From Beta vulgaris subsp. vulgaris (lineage: Eukaryota > Streptophyta > Magnoliopsida > Caryophyllales > Amaranthaceae), in NCBI RefSeq assembly GCF_026745355.1, contig NC_079202.1:6279629-6343628 (forward strand): a stretch of 64,000 bases of DNA. The letters are read 5' to 3'. Below the pieces are notes generated by a model that was not told the origin of the DNA, made no database searches, and worked only from the letters and a program-made list of their open reading frames with translations. This document shows positions 44,652 through 56,781 of this stretch, piece after piece (positions within the stretch are counted from its first letter, which is position 1; every line of letters begins with the position of its first letter). The translations under genes and the position numbers were made by a program.

Positions 44652-44930
44652 TGTAATACCCCTTATGTTACTTTAAAAGAGATTAAGTCGGCTACTCATT
44701 CCAACAAGATGCATCTCTCTTTTAGGGAGCTCATTTCCTTAGTTACTCCACAGTTAAGCGTGCTTGGCTGGGAGTAGTCCAGGGATGGGTGACCTCTTGG
44801 GACGTTTCTCGGGGAGCACATGAGTGAAGACAAAATGCGCCGGAAGTTTTATTGGTTATTGAGGGTAGTTGTAGGCTCTGGATGCGCATTGGTGATGATA
44901 GACTCAACTCCAGATTGATCGGGTGTTACA
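44652..44930 (+). mobile_element. Cassandra TRIM long terminal repeat
   Basis: The 279-bp LTR starts TGTAATACCCCTTATG and ends GATCGGGTGTTACA. It contains a 5S-rRNA-like internal promoter (44752-44802), which is the defining trait of Cassandra elements. It is preceded by TTGGGGTGTA and a Met-tRNA primer site 250 bp upstream, so it is a 3' LTR. A matching 5' LTR is absent. Confidence 0.88.
44752..44802 (+). promoter_or_regulatory. 5S-rRNA-like RNA polymerase III promoter in Cassandra LTR
   Basis: AGTTAAGCGTGCTTGG corresponds to the 5S A box, GAGTAGTCC to the intermediate element, and GGATGGGTGACCTCTTGGGA to the C box, in the correct order and spacing. The rest of a 5S gene is missing. Confidence 0.85.
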
Positions 44931-46224
44931 GTACGACACTAAAAACGATACTCTCAGAGACTATGCCTATTTGCGAGGTCGACCACCAGGCTTAACATGT
45001 TTCTCTAGAGGTGCAGACTCGACGCCATATCAAGAAGGTCACATATGGCTAGAAAAGAATTCACTGTCAACCAATCTTGGGCATTGTTTGGGTCATTGTC
45101 AAGTTATAGGCGAGCAAAAACTCAATGAAATGATAAAGAGTAAATCTAATCCCCATAGTAAGGCTCGCTACATATACCGGGATGCGTTTTGGGGGGAGCC
45201 ATTTATATGGTGTATGTATTATTAGGCTTATAAACTAGCACAAAAGGATCCTTAATTCAATAGTTGATCTCGATGTGACCCAAGTCCCGAAGCAATTCAT
45301 TCATGAATTCAGGAGTTAGGAAATAATTATGAGGTCCCTCCTTAGGAATCCATGTAGGATATGAAGCCCGACCTGATGTGCTCGACTGTCTTCGACGTTA
45401 TCCTTGCTCGTCATAACTACACCATCAACAACATAAATCTCTAAGTAATTTCTCTTCAACGGGGGATAAGCAACCAACATATCCGAAGGACTCGGGAAAA
45501 CCCCCTCATCCTCTTCTTTGAAAGAATCTAAACGGCTGGACAAAGAAACTGCCTCAAGTACGACCACGGGGTCAGGGCAAGGTACTTGTGTACTTATTTA
45601 AAGGCCCTTTACCGCATAAATCTTATTGGAAAATTTAAAAAAGAAATACGTAATATTCATAAATCATAATTAACACTTAATAAACCTCGAACTTATTTGC
45701 ACTTACTCGTAGCGGAAATATGACCTTTATATGGTCCTAGACTTGTGGGTTAAGTCCCCACAACAAAAGTCCGGATATAAAAGCAACCAAAAGGATTTTA
45801 ATAGAAAAATCTCCAACATAGTACAATAGAATACCAAAGAACAATACCAAAGAACTTTCCTTAAAACTTTGACATAATTTAAGCTCACACAAAATTTTCA
45901 ACAACACTTGTGTATCTTGATCCAATTTCAAGCTTCCAAATATCTATTTTTTTCACTAGCAATAAACTCTGGCTCAATTAGGACAGGCTCCAAGAAGAAA
46001 ATCAGTTAAACAGACTACATACTCATGTCCTTCCAAAATTTCATTTTTGGTGGTTTAAAGCTTATGTGCATAGTTTAAAACTTTTATAAACATAGTCAGG
46101 TACATAATATTCAAAAGATAAAATAAACAATGGGATTATACATTACACTTCAAAAAAAAAAAAAACAACTAGAAACTTATTCAAGACATTTAAAGGTAAT
46201 TATATAAAGTTATTGGATCATGAA
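44931..46224. other. Retrotransposon-like debris, no gene recognised
   Basis: The frames 44923-45225 (plus) and 45316-45567 (minus) are the longest and match no family I know. The surroundings look like interrupted LTR-element interior, but neither primer site nor protein motif was found. Confidence 0.35.
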
Positions 46225-46469
46225 TCTCTATTATATAAGGCACCACATGGGGGACACCAAAAAATAGAAAAAGGAAAAAAAAAAGAAAAAAAGAGGATAA
46301 CTAACTATTTCATTTGAATGAAAAAAGGGGGGAAAAGTAAGACATTTAAACTGAACATCAGTTTTTTGAGAAAATAAAATCTAAATACATTTTTCTACCC
46401 AATTAATTTTATTTTCTACTTCATTTGTTATCACACATTATCGCACGCATTGTGTGCATGTAAGACTAG
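46225..46469 (+). mobile_element. Short non-autonomous Helitron
   Basis: It starts TCTCTATTATATAAGGCACC after A (46224). It ends with hairpin GCACGCATTGTGTGC, then ATGTAAGACTAG before T (46470). Most of its 245 bp matches the copy at 4986-5208, including CAGTTTTTTGAGAAAA. Confidence 0.93.
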
Positions 46470-47117
46470 TAGAGCATAATATTATATTACGCATAATAGC
46501 TATTTATGGATTATGAACTTATTTCACTCACAAGCTTTGTTGAACAATAATCTCATGATACCCAAAGATACATACAATACTCGCCAAGCCTATTAAGTGC
46601 TTCTGATACAATATCTAGCTGTTTTTAAGAAGCTTATGCGAAATCAAGTTTCATCCATAATCTTTTGTTCAAGAGTCATACAAGAATTACTACCTTTTAA
46701 TAAGTCTCATATAAAATTTAGATCAGAGCTCAATACAAAAAAAATTCTTATATATACTCAAGTATTAAAATCATTTCCAGAAAATATAATTTCGATAGAT
46801 GTTCATGACTTCACCAAAAAAGAGAACACGAATCGAGAGAGGACTACACCAATTCATCTAGAGTTTTAAGGGACGTCTCCCCACCACATAATGTTATGCT
46901 TGCAAGACTTTCATAATATGTCCCTATACACATACAAAATGAGCTTTCACTCCACAAATAACACAGAGCATATGCTCTACGATGTTGTTCATCACTATTT
47001 CCGCAACTTCTTTCCACACACATAAAAATCAAAACATAATCATAGTATTTAATTCGCAATTTTTGAAACTCGTACTTTCTAAAACTTATATCATAGTTCT
47101 CAAAGTTCATATCATAC
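46470..47117. other. Gene-free spacer
   Basis: The frames at 46597-46869 and 46844-47110 overlap on opposite strands and show no known motif. They are probably decayed element DNA. Confidence 0.4.
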
Positions 47118-47397
47118 TGTTATAATTTGTGTTTGTGGAGGAAGATAATCAGGAGGAAGAGAAGAGGAAGCCATTAATGTGCTTAAGATTGAAGAAGACA
47201 GTAGAGAGGAAGATAGAGGAAAGGGAGAGAATAAGGAACTACATTTTATTATTTGATGAAAAAGTAAAGAAGTATTACAAGTACCTCATATTTATACTAA
47301 TTATCATATTAGTATAATCTAACAAACTAAACCAAACTAATAACAAACTAAGTCAACTCTTGTTAACTAATACTAACTAGTTATGTTATCTCCAACA
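47118..47397 (-). repeat. 3' LTR of the 47118-52578 element
   Basis: 280 bp, nearly identical to 52299-52578 apart from a few substitutions and compensating small indels in a GGAGGA/AGAGGA tract. Confidence 0.95.
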
Positions 47398-48471
47398 TCC
47401 CCCTCAAACTGGAATGGTCGTAGACATTTCAATTTGAACATTGATGCAACTGTACAATTACATGGAGTATCTTCATGAGTATCTTCATGTAGGAAGGATA
47501 GCTGGCAATAACAGGATATAAACCATAACAAAGTTGCACTTGAAAAGGAGAGCAGAAGGATGCACTATGATCAAATCTCTACATGCTGCTGTACAGAATG
47601 AATACACTAACTCCTTTGCTCAAATCACATGTTGCTGTAGTGGCGGAGGGAGTACATAATGGAGTTACACATGCTGCTGTGCAAGCAGGTCGTTCTACTA
47701 TGATCAAATACCCAAAAGCACAAAACCATAGCAAGGATGATGTACTGAACTTTGCTCAGTATAATTTCAGTTTTAGATAGTCAAATTACCACCATATACC
47801 ACCGGACAATAACATACCACAACACATATGTTTGTTCAATGTACCAAACTCATCACCATAACTTGTTCAGTCCAACAAAAGTACACTCCAGAATACCACA
47901 ATGCACACTTTTCTAAAAAACAGAAATCCAATATACGCTGCAACTTCGTGTCCTCCCAACCAACTACCAATCAAATATGTTACCATAAATCCTATTTGAG
48001 ATGTAGAATATGCCCCCCTTAAACTTGGAAGGGTTGCATAACATTCCAAGTTTGAAAAGAAAGCAAATGCACCAATACACCATCGCAAACTAAACAAAAA
48101 AAAGTGATGACAGAACCCCAAAAAAAATGGGAGGAGAGGAACATGTGTGGGAAAAGAAAGAGTAAAATGAAAGGAATGAAGAAATAGCAAGAATAAGATG
48201 CTAAAAGTGAACAATTTACAAATGAATAAACTTGATCTCAATGATCAAACAAGAGGTTAAAGTCATAAGACTATCAAAATTTGGAGTTTAAAGTCATAAG
48301 ACTATCAAATGATCTCTATGGATCTTCAACAATGACCACTATGGGTCCAAGAAAAGCCTCTAATGGGCACAAAAACAGACCACTATGGGTCACAACAAGC
48401 CTCTATGGGCAAATGACCAACTATAGGTCTCAAAATTCAAAGCCTCTATGGGCAAATTTGACCAACTATGG

Positions 48472-51027
48472 TGTAACAATCCTGAATTTCCACTTTATTT
48501 AGAAAACATATTATAGTACAAAGCATGGACAATTCAAGAGCTGTTATGCCGCAGTTATTAAACATTTAATAACAGCAAGGCGAAAGGTACTACTACTAAT
48601 ACATAAATTAATTATTAACTATTACAACTAAAAGGAAATGTAATTAATTAATACACTCCTATAACAAACCATAATTCTAAACTATTGCAGCGGAAGTCTT
48701 AACTTTAATAAATCTACATCTAGGTGAAATCAACGCTCTCACCCCAATATAAGCTAGTCACCATCAAGCCCTGCACATTGAAGACATGTAATATCAGCCA
48801 AAAGGCTGAGCAAGATTTCATACCAATAACAACTTTGAACTATCCAATGTGCAGGTGGAATACATACATAGTATTCCACAAAATCATTTCACTTGTACAA
48901 CATTCTAACTTGAATATAATAGACAATCTTCAATAATTCAAATCCACTTTACTTTCTTTCTAAACCATTTTGTAAAACTTTCAAATATAACTCCTTTGAA
49001 ATCTGTGAGTAGGAAGTAATAAAAATCCAATGAGCTAGCTAGGCTCACTAGATAAGGTAAACACCAAAGTCCCTAGTATGCATACCTCTAACTTGATAAC
49101 GTACCAAGAAGGAAGACAAATGGCAAGAGTATTGATCAACATACTCCCAACTACTAAAATATATTGTTGAGACACTGTTAACTCAACATACTTCCAAACT
49201 CGGAGAATACCGCTTACCGGCAACCCCACAATAAAACTCTATAAACCCTCGTAAGGGTGAGGAACTAACTTCCTCCTTTCAAAATCTCAACTTGGTAACA
49301 TAGAGGAACTTCCTCCTTTTAATAATCTCAAACTTGTCTCACGAGGAACTTCCTCCTTTTAACAAACTCAAACTTGTCTCATGAGGAACTTCCTCCTTTT
49401 AATAATATCTTAAATCATCTCATAAATTATTTTGATATAAACATCGTCAAAACAATTTAAATGCTCCATAAATAACATCGTAAAAACGATTCCAAACTCA
49501 ATATAAATCACAAATCAATATGAAATACTTTCTGTAATAATCTGTACAAGCTTAGTATGAAATCTTACCTTATTAGCAAACGACTATCAACCAATCTCAA
49601 TTACAAGTCAAAAGGGTTCCTCTATAAACCCGTGATCTACAATACAATAATATATATATATAGTATAAGTCATTTATCATATACCTAGAGTTGAATCAAC
49701 TCAATCCAAGACAAAACTACTTATACCATCATATAAACAATATACTTAATAAGCAATTATCAAACCACTATCATAATTCGATCACTACTACTTCTACATG
49801 TTAAAGCAATAATACCACACTAATAATTTATAGAATATTTTATCACTGTTATTAACCTCCATTACCTACCCTTACACGCATACAATACTACCCGCATACA
49901 AGACTACCAAAACAGCATGAACTTGCAGCAAGCATAACTTCTAGTATACAACTCCGAATCACGTAATTATTGTGTCTAAATTCATTAGCTTTTCGAGCTC
50001 TACAAATTTCATGAAGGAACCAAGGCCTAAAAGTTACTGTATCAATGATAAAATTCTCCCAAACAACAGCAGCGAGCAAAACACAACAACAATTGCAACC
50101 ACAACAACAATTAACACGATTACACCAACAACCTTCTCCGCTCAACAACTGTAATAATGGCTTATAATTTAAACTAGGCAATTAACAACAATCACACATA
50201 TCACAAATTTTAGAATATACTTTAGAAACAATAATTTCACAAACCCAACTCGAAAATTCATTAACTAAGTCGAATTAAACATGAAATATAAACCAATTAT
50301 ACAAATTTCCCATAGTAGGAATTCCCCCAATTCGATTTTGTCATGAACCCTAATTTAACAATATACCCAAACTTTGAACCTTTAACAAAACTGAAAATTA
50401 AACTTAGGATTAGAACTTACTTGAATAGAGAGATGAAATTACTCAAGAAAAAGACCCGAAAATCACTTTTTTTTTAATCCGATTTTCGCCCCCAAAAACG
50501 TCCAATTTGAAACCCAAATTTTCACTCTTTGAAATACCCACAAAATCAAGTATTGTTGAAGGTAGAGGAAGAAAGATTGATGTGTGATAAACGTTCAACA
50601 AAGTTTGTGAATTTAGGGTATTGAATCAAGAAATAGGAGAAGAATGAATAGGGTAGAAGATGAAGTGAATGAAAAGAAAGAAACCTTTGTTTTGTTTGTT
50701 TGTTTTGGCTGGGAATTACAATCCCGTAAAGCCTTTGTTCTTTTTTTTTTTTCTTTTTCTTTTTTCTTTTTTTGGTTTTAAACTCCTTTTTCCTTTTTTT
50801 TTTCTCTCTTTTCTATTTGTTTTCCTTTTACCATCTAAACTTAGAGGTGTATACTTATATGATAACCCCTTTTAGAAATATAAAACTTAGTTGACCACTC
50901 TTGAACTAAAGCCAAAGTGAGAAAAATTAATATTTTCATAAAAGAAATAATTTAATTTACTTTCATAAGATATTTAATATACAAATAATAAGCATATAAA
51001 TAGGTACAAAAATTGTGGGGTGTTACA
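48472..51027. mobile_element. Solo LTR, 2.56 kb, TSD TATGG
   Basis: It starts TGTAACAATCCTGAATTTCC and ends ATTGTGGGGTGTTACA, flanked by TATGG on both sides (48467-48471, 51028-51032). TG..CA ends and a perfect 5-bp duplication, with no interior, primer site or coding frame, indicate a solo LTR left by recombination. The long TGTAACA..TGTTACA type is common in chromovirus (Tekay-like) gypsy elements, but the lineage is an inference. Orientation is not decided. Confidence 0.92.
49259..49400. repeat. 40-bp tandem repeat inside the solo LTR
   Basis: Four copies of a unit starting GAGGAACTTCCTCCTTTT and containing CTCAAACTTGTCTCA. The first copy is 44 bp and more diverged. Confidence 0.92.
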
Positions 51028-52298
51028 TATGGGTCTTGAACAAAGGACCACTTTGGGTCTAAGAAAATGATCACAATGGATCATGAGAAATGCCTCACTC
51101 TATGGGCGCAAAACAAAAATCTAAGAATACTAGACGATATCACAACTTGATTTCAAGAAAAACAGTAGGAAATTTGTGGTGAGAAGCAAGTAGAAGAATT
51201 ATAGAATAGAAATGTGTTTTAGAAGAAGGAAAGAATGAATTGAATTGTTGTTAACTGCTACCACCAAACACTAATTTCGCATCAAATCAGTTAAATTTTC
51301 TAACAACACCACTGCTATTATTGAATCTCTAGCACAATAGACATTGAAACTTCAGGTCATACAACATCCAAACTACAACACAAACTCCAAGAAACTTCCA
51401 ATATTCAACGTGTAAATCAAACAGAGAATGAAATCGAAAATTATACAAAAAATTTCATCGGATCACCTAGTAGGCAAACACCATTGTTCATCAAACGTAG
51501 AACATAACCAATTTCCAAGTTTCTAACAACAATAAATGGCAATTAACAGCACTACAACACAAATTTCACATTCAAGAATGCCTCTCCAAACTCTAAATGA
51601 AATAATAAAGACTTACAATTACGATTGGCAAGATTCATACCCAGCAAGACAAACTCAGAGAATCAGAGAAATCCGAACTCAAAACAGGAACAATCACGAG
51701 CCAAGAAAATTTCTAACACCGAATTGCTTATTACCAAGAACAGAGGAACCAACCCAAGAATTTGATGAATCAACTTCAACGATGAGCAACCCGGTATGTA
51801 AACGAAATGCACGAATGTCAAACACCCAGAATTCTGGCATTCCAAGCAACAATATTTCTCTCTTACATTTTATCGAATAGCTTGCGTGCAACACCAATCA
51901 AACCCAGATTTTTTTTTCCTTCAACAACCAATAAAACCTTCAACCTAGATACCCAAAAATCGCAAACTCATGAAATTGCTAAGTATTCAAGAAACGTAGA
52001 TGAAATATACTGGAAAACACTAATCTAATCCCCACAACAATTCGCTTGAAATTTGAGAAATACTAGATTTTGGGGAAAATTCAAGAAATCATGAGCGATC
52101 AATCCAAATCATTTTAAACAAAATCTGAAGGAGTATACGTGAATTCAAATCCAAATCATTTGAATTCGAGTAAGAACTGAGGAAATTATGAACAAGAAAT
52201 TGCAAGCGGAAAATTCAAATAAATAAGATGAAAATTCCTGAAATTGAAATCAAATAAAACGAGGAATGAATGTGCTAGGAGTCGACCCGCTATTACCA

Positions 52299-52578
52299 TG
52301 TTATAATTTGTGTTATGGAGGAAGATAATCAGGAGGAGGAGGAGAAGAGGAAGCCATTAATGTGCTTAAGGTTGAAGAAGACAGTAGAGAGGAAGATAGA
52401 GGAGGGAGAGAATAAGGAACTACATTTTACTATTTGATGAAAAAGTAAAGAAGTATTACAAGTACCTCCTGTTTATACTAATTATCATATTAGTATAATC
52501 TAACAAACTAAACCAAACTAATAACAAACTAAGGCAACTCTTGTTAACTAATACTAACTAGTTAGGTTATCTCCAACA
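52299..52578 (-). repeat. 5' LTR of the 47118-52578 element
   Basis: 280 bp partner LTR. On the minus strand it is followed by the primer-site candidate at 52298 down to 52279. Confidence 0.95.
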
Positions 52579-54446
52579 CATACATACTGAAATTCATACT
52601 TTAATAATGAATTTATGTTCATTATATCTTAGGAACATACTTTTTAAAATGTAGACGAAAATGAGTTGGAAATACAATGTCGACTCCATTACACACAAAC
52701 CTCAATGAATCGGGTTGGTCAAAATCAAGATCTCGAAATACTTCCATCATTCTAAAATAATTGTAAAGAGATTTTTCGAAGTATCGGGTGTGATGTTACT
52801 GACATTAAGAGCTCAAGTAACTTTTTCACTTGGAATAATAAACAATATGGTGTAGCTAGAGTCTTCTCAAAGGTTAACAGGATGCTTGTTAATCAAGCTT
52901 GGCAGGAGATGTTTGAATCAATAGAAGTGAATTTTCAGTGCGAGGGTGAGTTTGATCACTCACCAGCATTGCTGATTGTATTTCCTAATGTGGGTGGTGG
53001 TAAGAAAAACCTTTTAGGTGTTTTACTATGTCGAAGCTAGGGAGCTGCTCAATTCTTGAACATTGTGGGTCAGGCATGGTCTACTACAATTCAAGGCTCT
53101 AAGATGTTTGAGTTTTACAAAAGTTAAAGGTGGTTAAGCTTGCATTGAAAGACTTGAAGAAATCTTGACTTTCAAATTTACAAGCAGCAGAGATCAATCA
53201 ACAACAAATGTTTGATACTTAGAAACAACTGCATTTACATTCTGGTGATAGATTGTTAGCAGAAGCAGAGCTAGAAGTAGTGCATATAAATACAAGCATG
53301 CTGACTATCTTTCTTTCTTGAGTCAAACGGCTAAAATAGATTGGCTAAGAGATGGTGATGAAAATATCAAGCTCTTTTTTCAAAGCATAATAGTCAAGAA
53401 GCTGCAAAATCAGGTACATTGTATTAATGATGAACATGGTGTGTGGCATGACACTTCTAATGCTATCTCAGAAGCATTCCTGTCTTATTACAAGAAGTTG
53501 CATGGAAGTTTTGATGCAGTGACCTCATGTTACATCACAAATTCTTCAATCAGGTCCCATAGTAAGTGATGAACATCTTGCCATTTTGAATACCCCTAAT
53601 ACTGTTGAAGAAATAAAAAAAAGCCTTATGTTCTATTCCAGGGAGCAAAGCTCTTGGACCAAATGGCTTTGGATCTTTCTTCTATAAAGATGTTTGGAGT
53701 GTTATAGGTGATGATGTAGTAGTTGTTGTGTTAGAAACCTTGCAAAGTGGGAAGTTGTTAAAGGAATTGAATAATATTTCAATTAATTACTTTAATTACT
53801 AAGACCAGATGTCCTCATAATGTCACTGATCGAATACATACCTATATCTTGTTGTAATACACTTTATACTTGTGTTACAAAGGTGCTATGTGGCAGACTT
53901 AGATAAATACTACCTGATATAATATAGAAAATTAAGAAGGTTTTGTTCCTGGGGGTTTCATTGTCCATAACATCCTGGTTATTCATGATATGGTCAAGAT
54001 GTACGAAAGGAAGAAAGTGGGTCCAGGATGCCTTATGAAGATAGATTTACAGAAACCCTATGATACTGTTAACTAGCAATTTTTAGAACAAATGCTCATC
54101 CTATTGGGATTTCATGATCACTTAAACTGGTAATGACTTATGTCTTCACTCATATGTTCTCCTTGCTGCTAAATGGAAGTATGACTAGGTATTTTAAATC
54201 GTCTAGAGGCTCAAGACAAGGGGACCCTATGTCTCCCATGTTATTTGTGGTGTGTATGGAGTATCTCTCCAAGATACTACACAAAATGAGCATATTGGAG
54301 CAATTTTACTATCATCCAAGATGTAAAGAAGTACAACTTACTCACATATGTTTTTTGCAGACGACTTAATAATGTGTTGTAAAGGTGAATTTGCCTCAGC
54401 TTAATGTTAACGTGCGTAAGTTAGCAGTGTATTCATGTGGGATGTC

Positions 54447-56781
54447 TTTTTTTTTTTTTTTTTTTTTTTTTGACATCAGATAAACATTACAAGGAAAATA
54501 TAAATGAAGAAAAACGAAAACAACAAGGACTAAAAAAAAAAAGAAAAACTAATAGCTGACTGAAGCACTGTTGAGACGATGCTTCCTACACCAATTTGCT
54601 AGTAGATGCGCATCTGAAACCTGATCTCGTGAAACTTTAATCACCTGGCACGTAGTGAATTGCTTACCCAGCTTCCTAATGTGATCGAGTGTCCATTTGA
54701 TGGAAATATCAGTTCCGACTCTCTTGCTAAGATGTTGGACCAGTAAGGCGGAGTTCGAGAGTATTCGAACATGCTGGTGATGTGCACTCTTTGCCCATTT
54801 TAGACCATTGAGACATGCCATAGCTGCAGTATGTAGTGTAGAGTTTGCATAACAAAAAATACCATGTTGAGCGTGACCAGATGCTGAATCAGAATTACAG
54901 CTCCAAGCAGCTCCACCTACTTTCGCGCCCTTGTCCCATGATCCATCTACCTGCATAATGATGGGATTGTCTTGGTGCACTTGTTGGCCAAGACTGGCAC
55001 ATTGAAAACCTGGTGGAGTGCTGGGGTCTCTTGGGTTCCTAGTTGGATCGAAGCGCGGAGCCACGAAAATGTCATGTTGGCCTTTTGTTGTTTGAAGTTG
55101 TCTGCCAATCGATCGTGAGGTAGGACGACAATTGCGGAACACTTGCTTATTTCGTAAAATCCAAATAGACCAGAGGCCACCCACGAATTTTGGTAGCCTA
55201 GAATTGGCGTTATCCTCGTTATTAAACCGTGTTGTCCAATAAGTGAGCCATTCTCTGAAAGATAATTCGGTTGTTGTATTCACCAAAAAATGCAGGTGAC
55301 ACCGTTCCCAAACCTCACAAGCAAGCGGGCACTGTCGAAACAAATGTTGGTTGTCCTCAAAATCCGCTAAACAGATTGGACATTCGGTAGACGTACCAAT
55401 ATCACGATGATACAGGTTACTATAAGTGGCTAGAGCATTATGCCACAACTTCCATAGAAGAAGCATCCATTTTGGCATGATACGCAATCCCCATAAAATA
55501 CGAAAAAACGTATTATCTGAAGAGGATGTCATGCTACAAGTATCAATTTGCTGTTGGAGTAACAGGGCATACCCCGATTTGGTAGAGTAAGAGCCTGACT
55601 TAGTATAGGGCCAAAATTCTTCATCCCCTTGATGCGTGTCATTAGGGAGCTCAATACCTTTTATTTGCCGTGCTGTAGGGCCTTCAAAAAAACGGTTAAT
55701 CGTGCGAGAATCCCAGCCTTGTTGATGTGGTAGAATGAGATGTGCGACTCTTAAACGCCGGGCTTCAGATAGCGTAGTGGCATCGCGAAAAAAAGGCTGT
55801 GATCCGTTCATCCACAATTGGTTAGAAACACTAATATTTCGCCCGTCCCCCACTTTCCATTGCAGGTGGGTGTGGAGACTTTTGTCCGCCCATAAAATGC
55901 CTTTGCGCCCCCAAGAGTCCTGCTGAGATCGCCGCATGGGAGAACAACCTGAAAATCTATCTTTGCTGTAGACTTTGGCAAGTAGTAGATGTGGGTTGTT
56001 TTTTATACGCCACGCTTTCTTCATGAGCAGAGCCTTATTAAAAACACCTACATTACGAAGGCATAGCCCTCCTCGACTTTTGTTACAATGTAGAAGATTG
56101 CGCTTCTTCTAGTGAATACCTTTCCCTCTTGCATCCTTCCAGAAAAATGAAGCTAAAATACTGTCAATTTTGTTTGCAATAGTTGTCGGAATCTTGAAGA
56201 CGGCAAGGTGGTTCATGATAGCCCCTATGAGGATGGAATTGATAACAACCATCTTTGTTGGTTGCGATAAAGTTGTATGATTCCAGCTGGTAATTCGCTG
56301 AGTTATCTTATCCAAAAGAGGGGTGAAGTGTTGAATCTTTGTAGTTTGGATATCAATCGGGATGCCTAGATAAGTACCCAGGGAAGTCTTTGATTCCATT
56401 CGCAAGATGTCTTTGTAAGCTTGCTGACACTCCCTCGGAGTATTCGGGCTGAATTTGACCCAAGATTTCTGTAAGTTCAGGACTTGACCTGATATAGCAC
56501 AGAATCTAGAGATCACTGTCTGAATCGCTCTACAAGAATCCTGTGAAGCTTTAAAGAAGAACATGGAGTCATCCGCGAAAAACAGATGTGAAATTGTTGG
56601 ACCTCGCTTCCCCACCCGAATACCAGTAAAACGTTTGATATCAGTAGCCAAGCTGGTCATGCGCGAAAGAATATCCATACAAAACAAAAAAAGGTATGGA
56701 GAAAGAGGATCTCCTTGCCGTAAACCGCATGTTGGTGTGAAAGTTTCTGTGGTTGCCGTAATGGTAATGGTAATGGTAATG
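54447..56781 (-). mobile_element. Young 5'-truncated LINE insertion, 18-bp TSD
   Basis: The 18-bp target duplication GTATTCATGTGGGATGTC is perfect at 54429-54446 and 56782-56799. A run of T at 54447-54470 is the poly(A) tail on the minus strand. The element is truncated at its 5' end within reverse transcriptase, and the 5' junction has TAATGG repeats. Length 2335 bp. It sits inside the older LINE. Confidence 0.95.
54549..56778 (-). pseudogene. LINE reverse transcriptase / zinc knuckle / RNase H, 5'-truncated
   Basis: One minus-strand frame runs almost the whole element. Reverse transcriptase comes first, with GLRQGDPLSPYLFLFCMDIL, the FADD catalytic box (LFFADDSMFFF), NLQKSW and YLGIPI. After a linker, a zf-RVT region has WNALATYSNLYHRDIG-type sequence and CPICLADFEDNQHLFRQCPL. 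A C-terminal RNase H-like domain (IIMQVDGSWDKGAKVGGAAW) ends at 54549. The only break is a TAG at 56109-56111 where the family usually has Trp (GIHW). In the RNase H the first Asp is kept (QVDGSW), but the usual Glu is Ala (TAAMAC) and the usual Asp is Asn (LSNSA). Confidence 0.9.

Larger units (their letters stand above)
47118..52578 (-). mobile_element. Complete LTR retrotransposon without coding capacity, TSD CATAC
   Basis: LTRs 47118-47397 and 52299-52578 are 280 bp each and nearly identical. They start TGTTATAATTTGTG and end ATCTCCAACA on the plus strand. CATAC flanks both sides (47113-47117, 52579-52583). On the minus strand the right LTR is followed at once by TGGTAATAGCGGGTCGACTC, a primer-site candidate starting TGG. 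The left LTR is preceded by a TTGAGGGGGA purine tract, so transcription runs on the minus strand. After removing the inserted solo LTR (48472-51027) about 2.3 kb of interior remains, with no gag or pol motif. Repeated ACCACTATGGGTC / CCTCTATGGGC words occur near 48310-48470. Confidence 0.93.

Noticed and set aside
44752..44802. A 5S ribosomal RNA gene
   Set aside because: Only the internal promoter boxes match. The flanks are LTR sequence with TGTAATACC..GTGTTACA ends, so it is a Cassandra LTR.
45316..45567. A retroviral-type reverse transcriptase fragment
   Set aside because: The frame has a vaguely similar YVVDGVVMTS string but lacks the DD box and neighbouring motifs, so no function is claimed.
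47118..52578. An endogenous viral sequence
   Set aside because: Ends, target duplication and lack of any coding motif fit a non-autonomous LTR retrotransposon; nothing virus-specific is seen.
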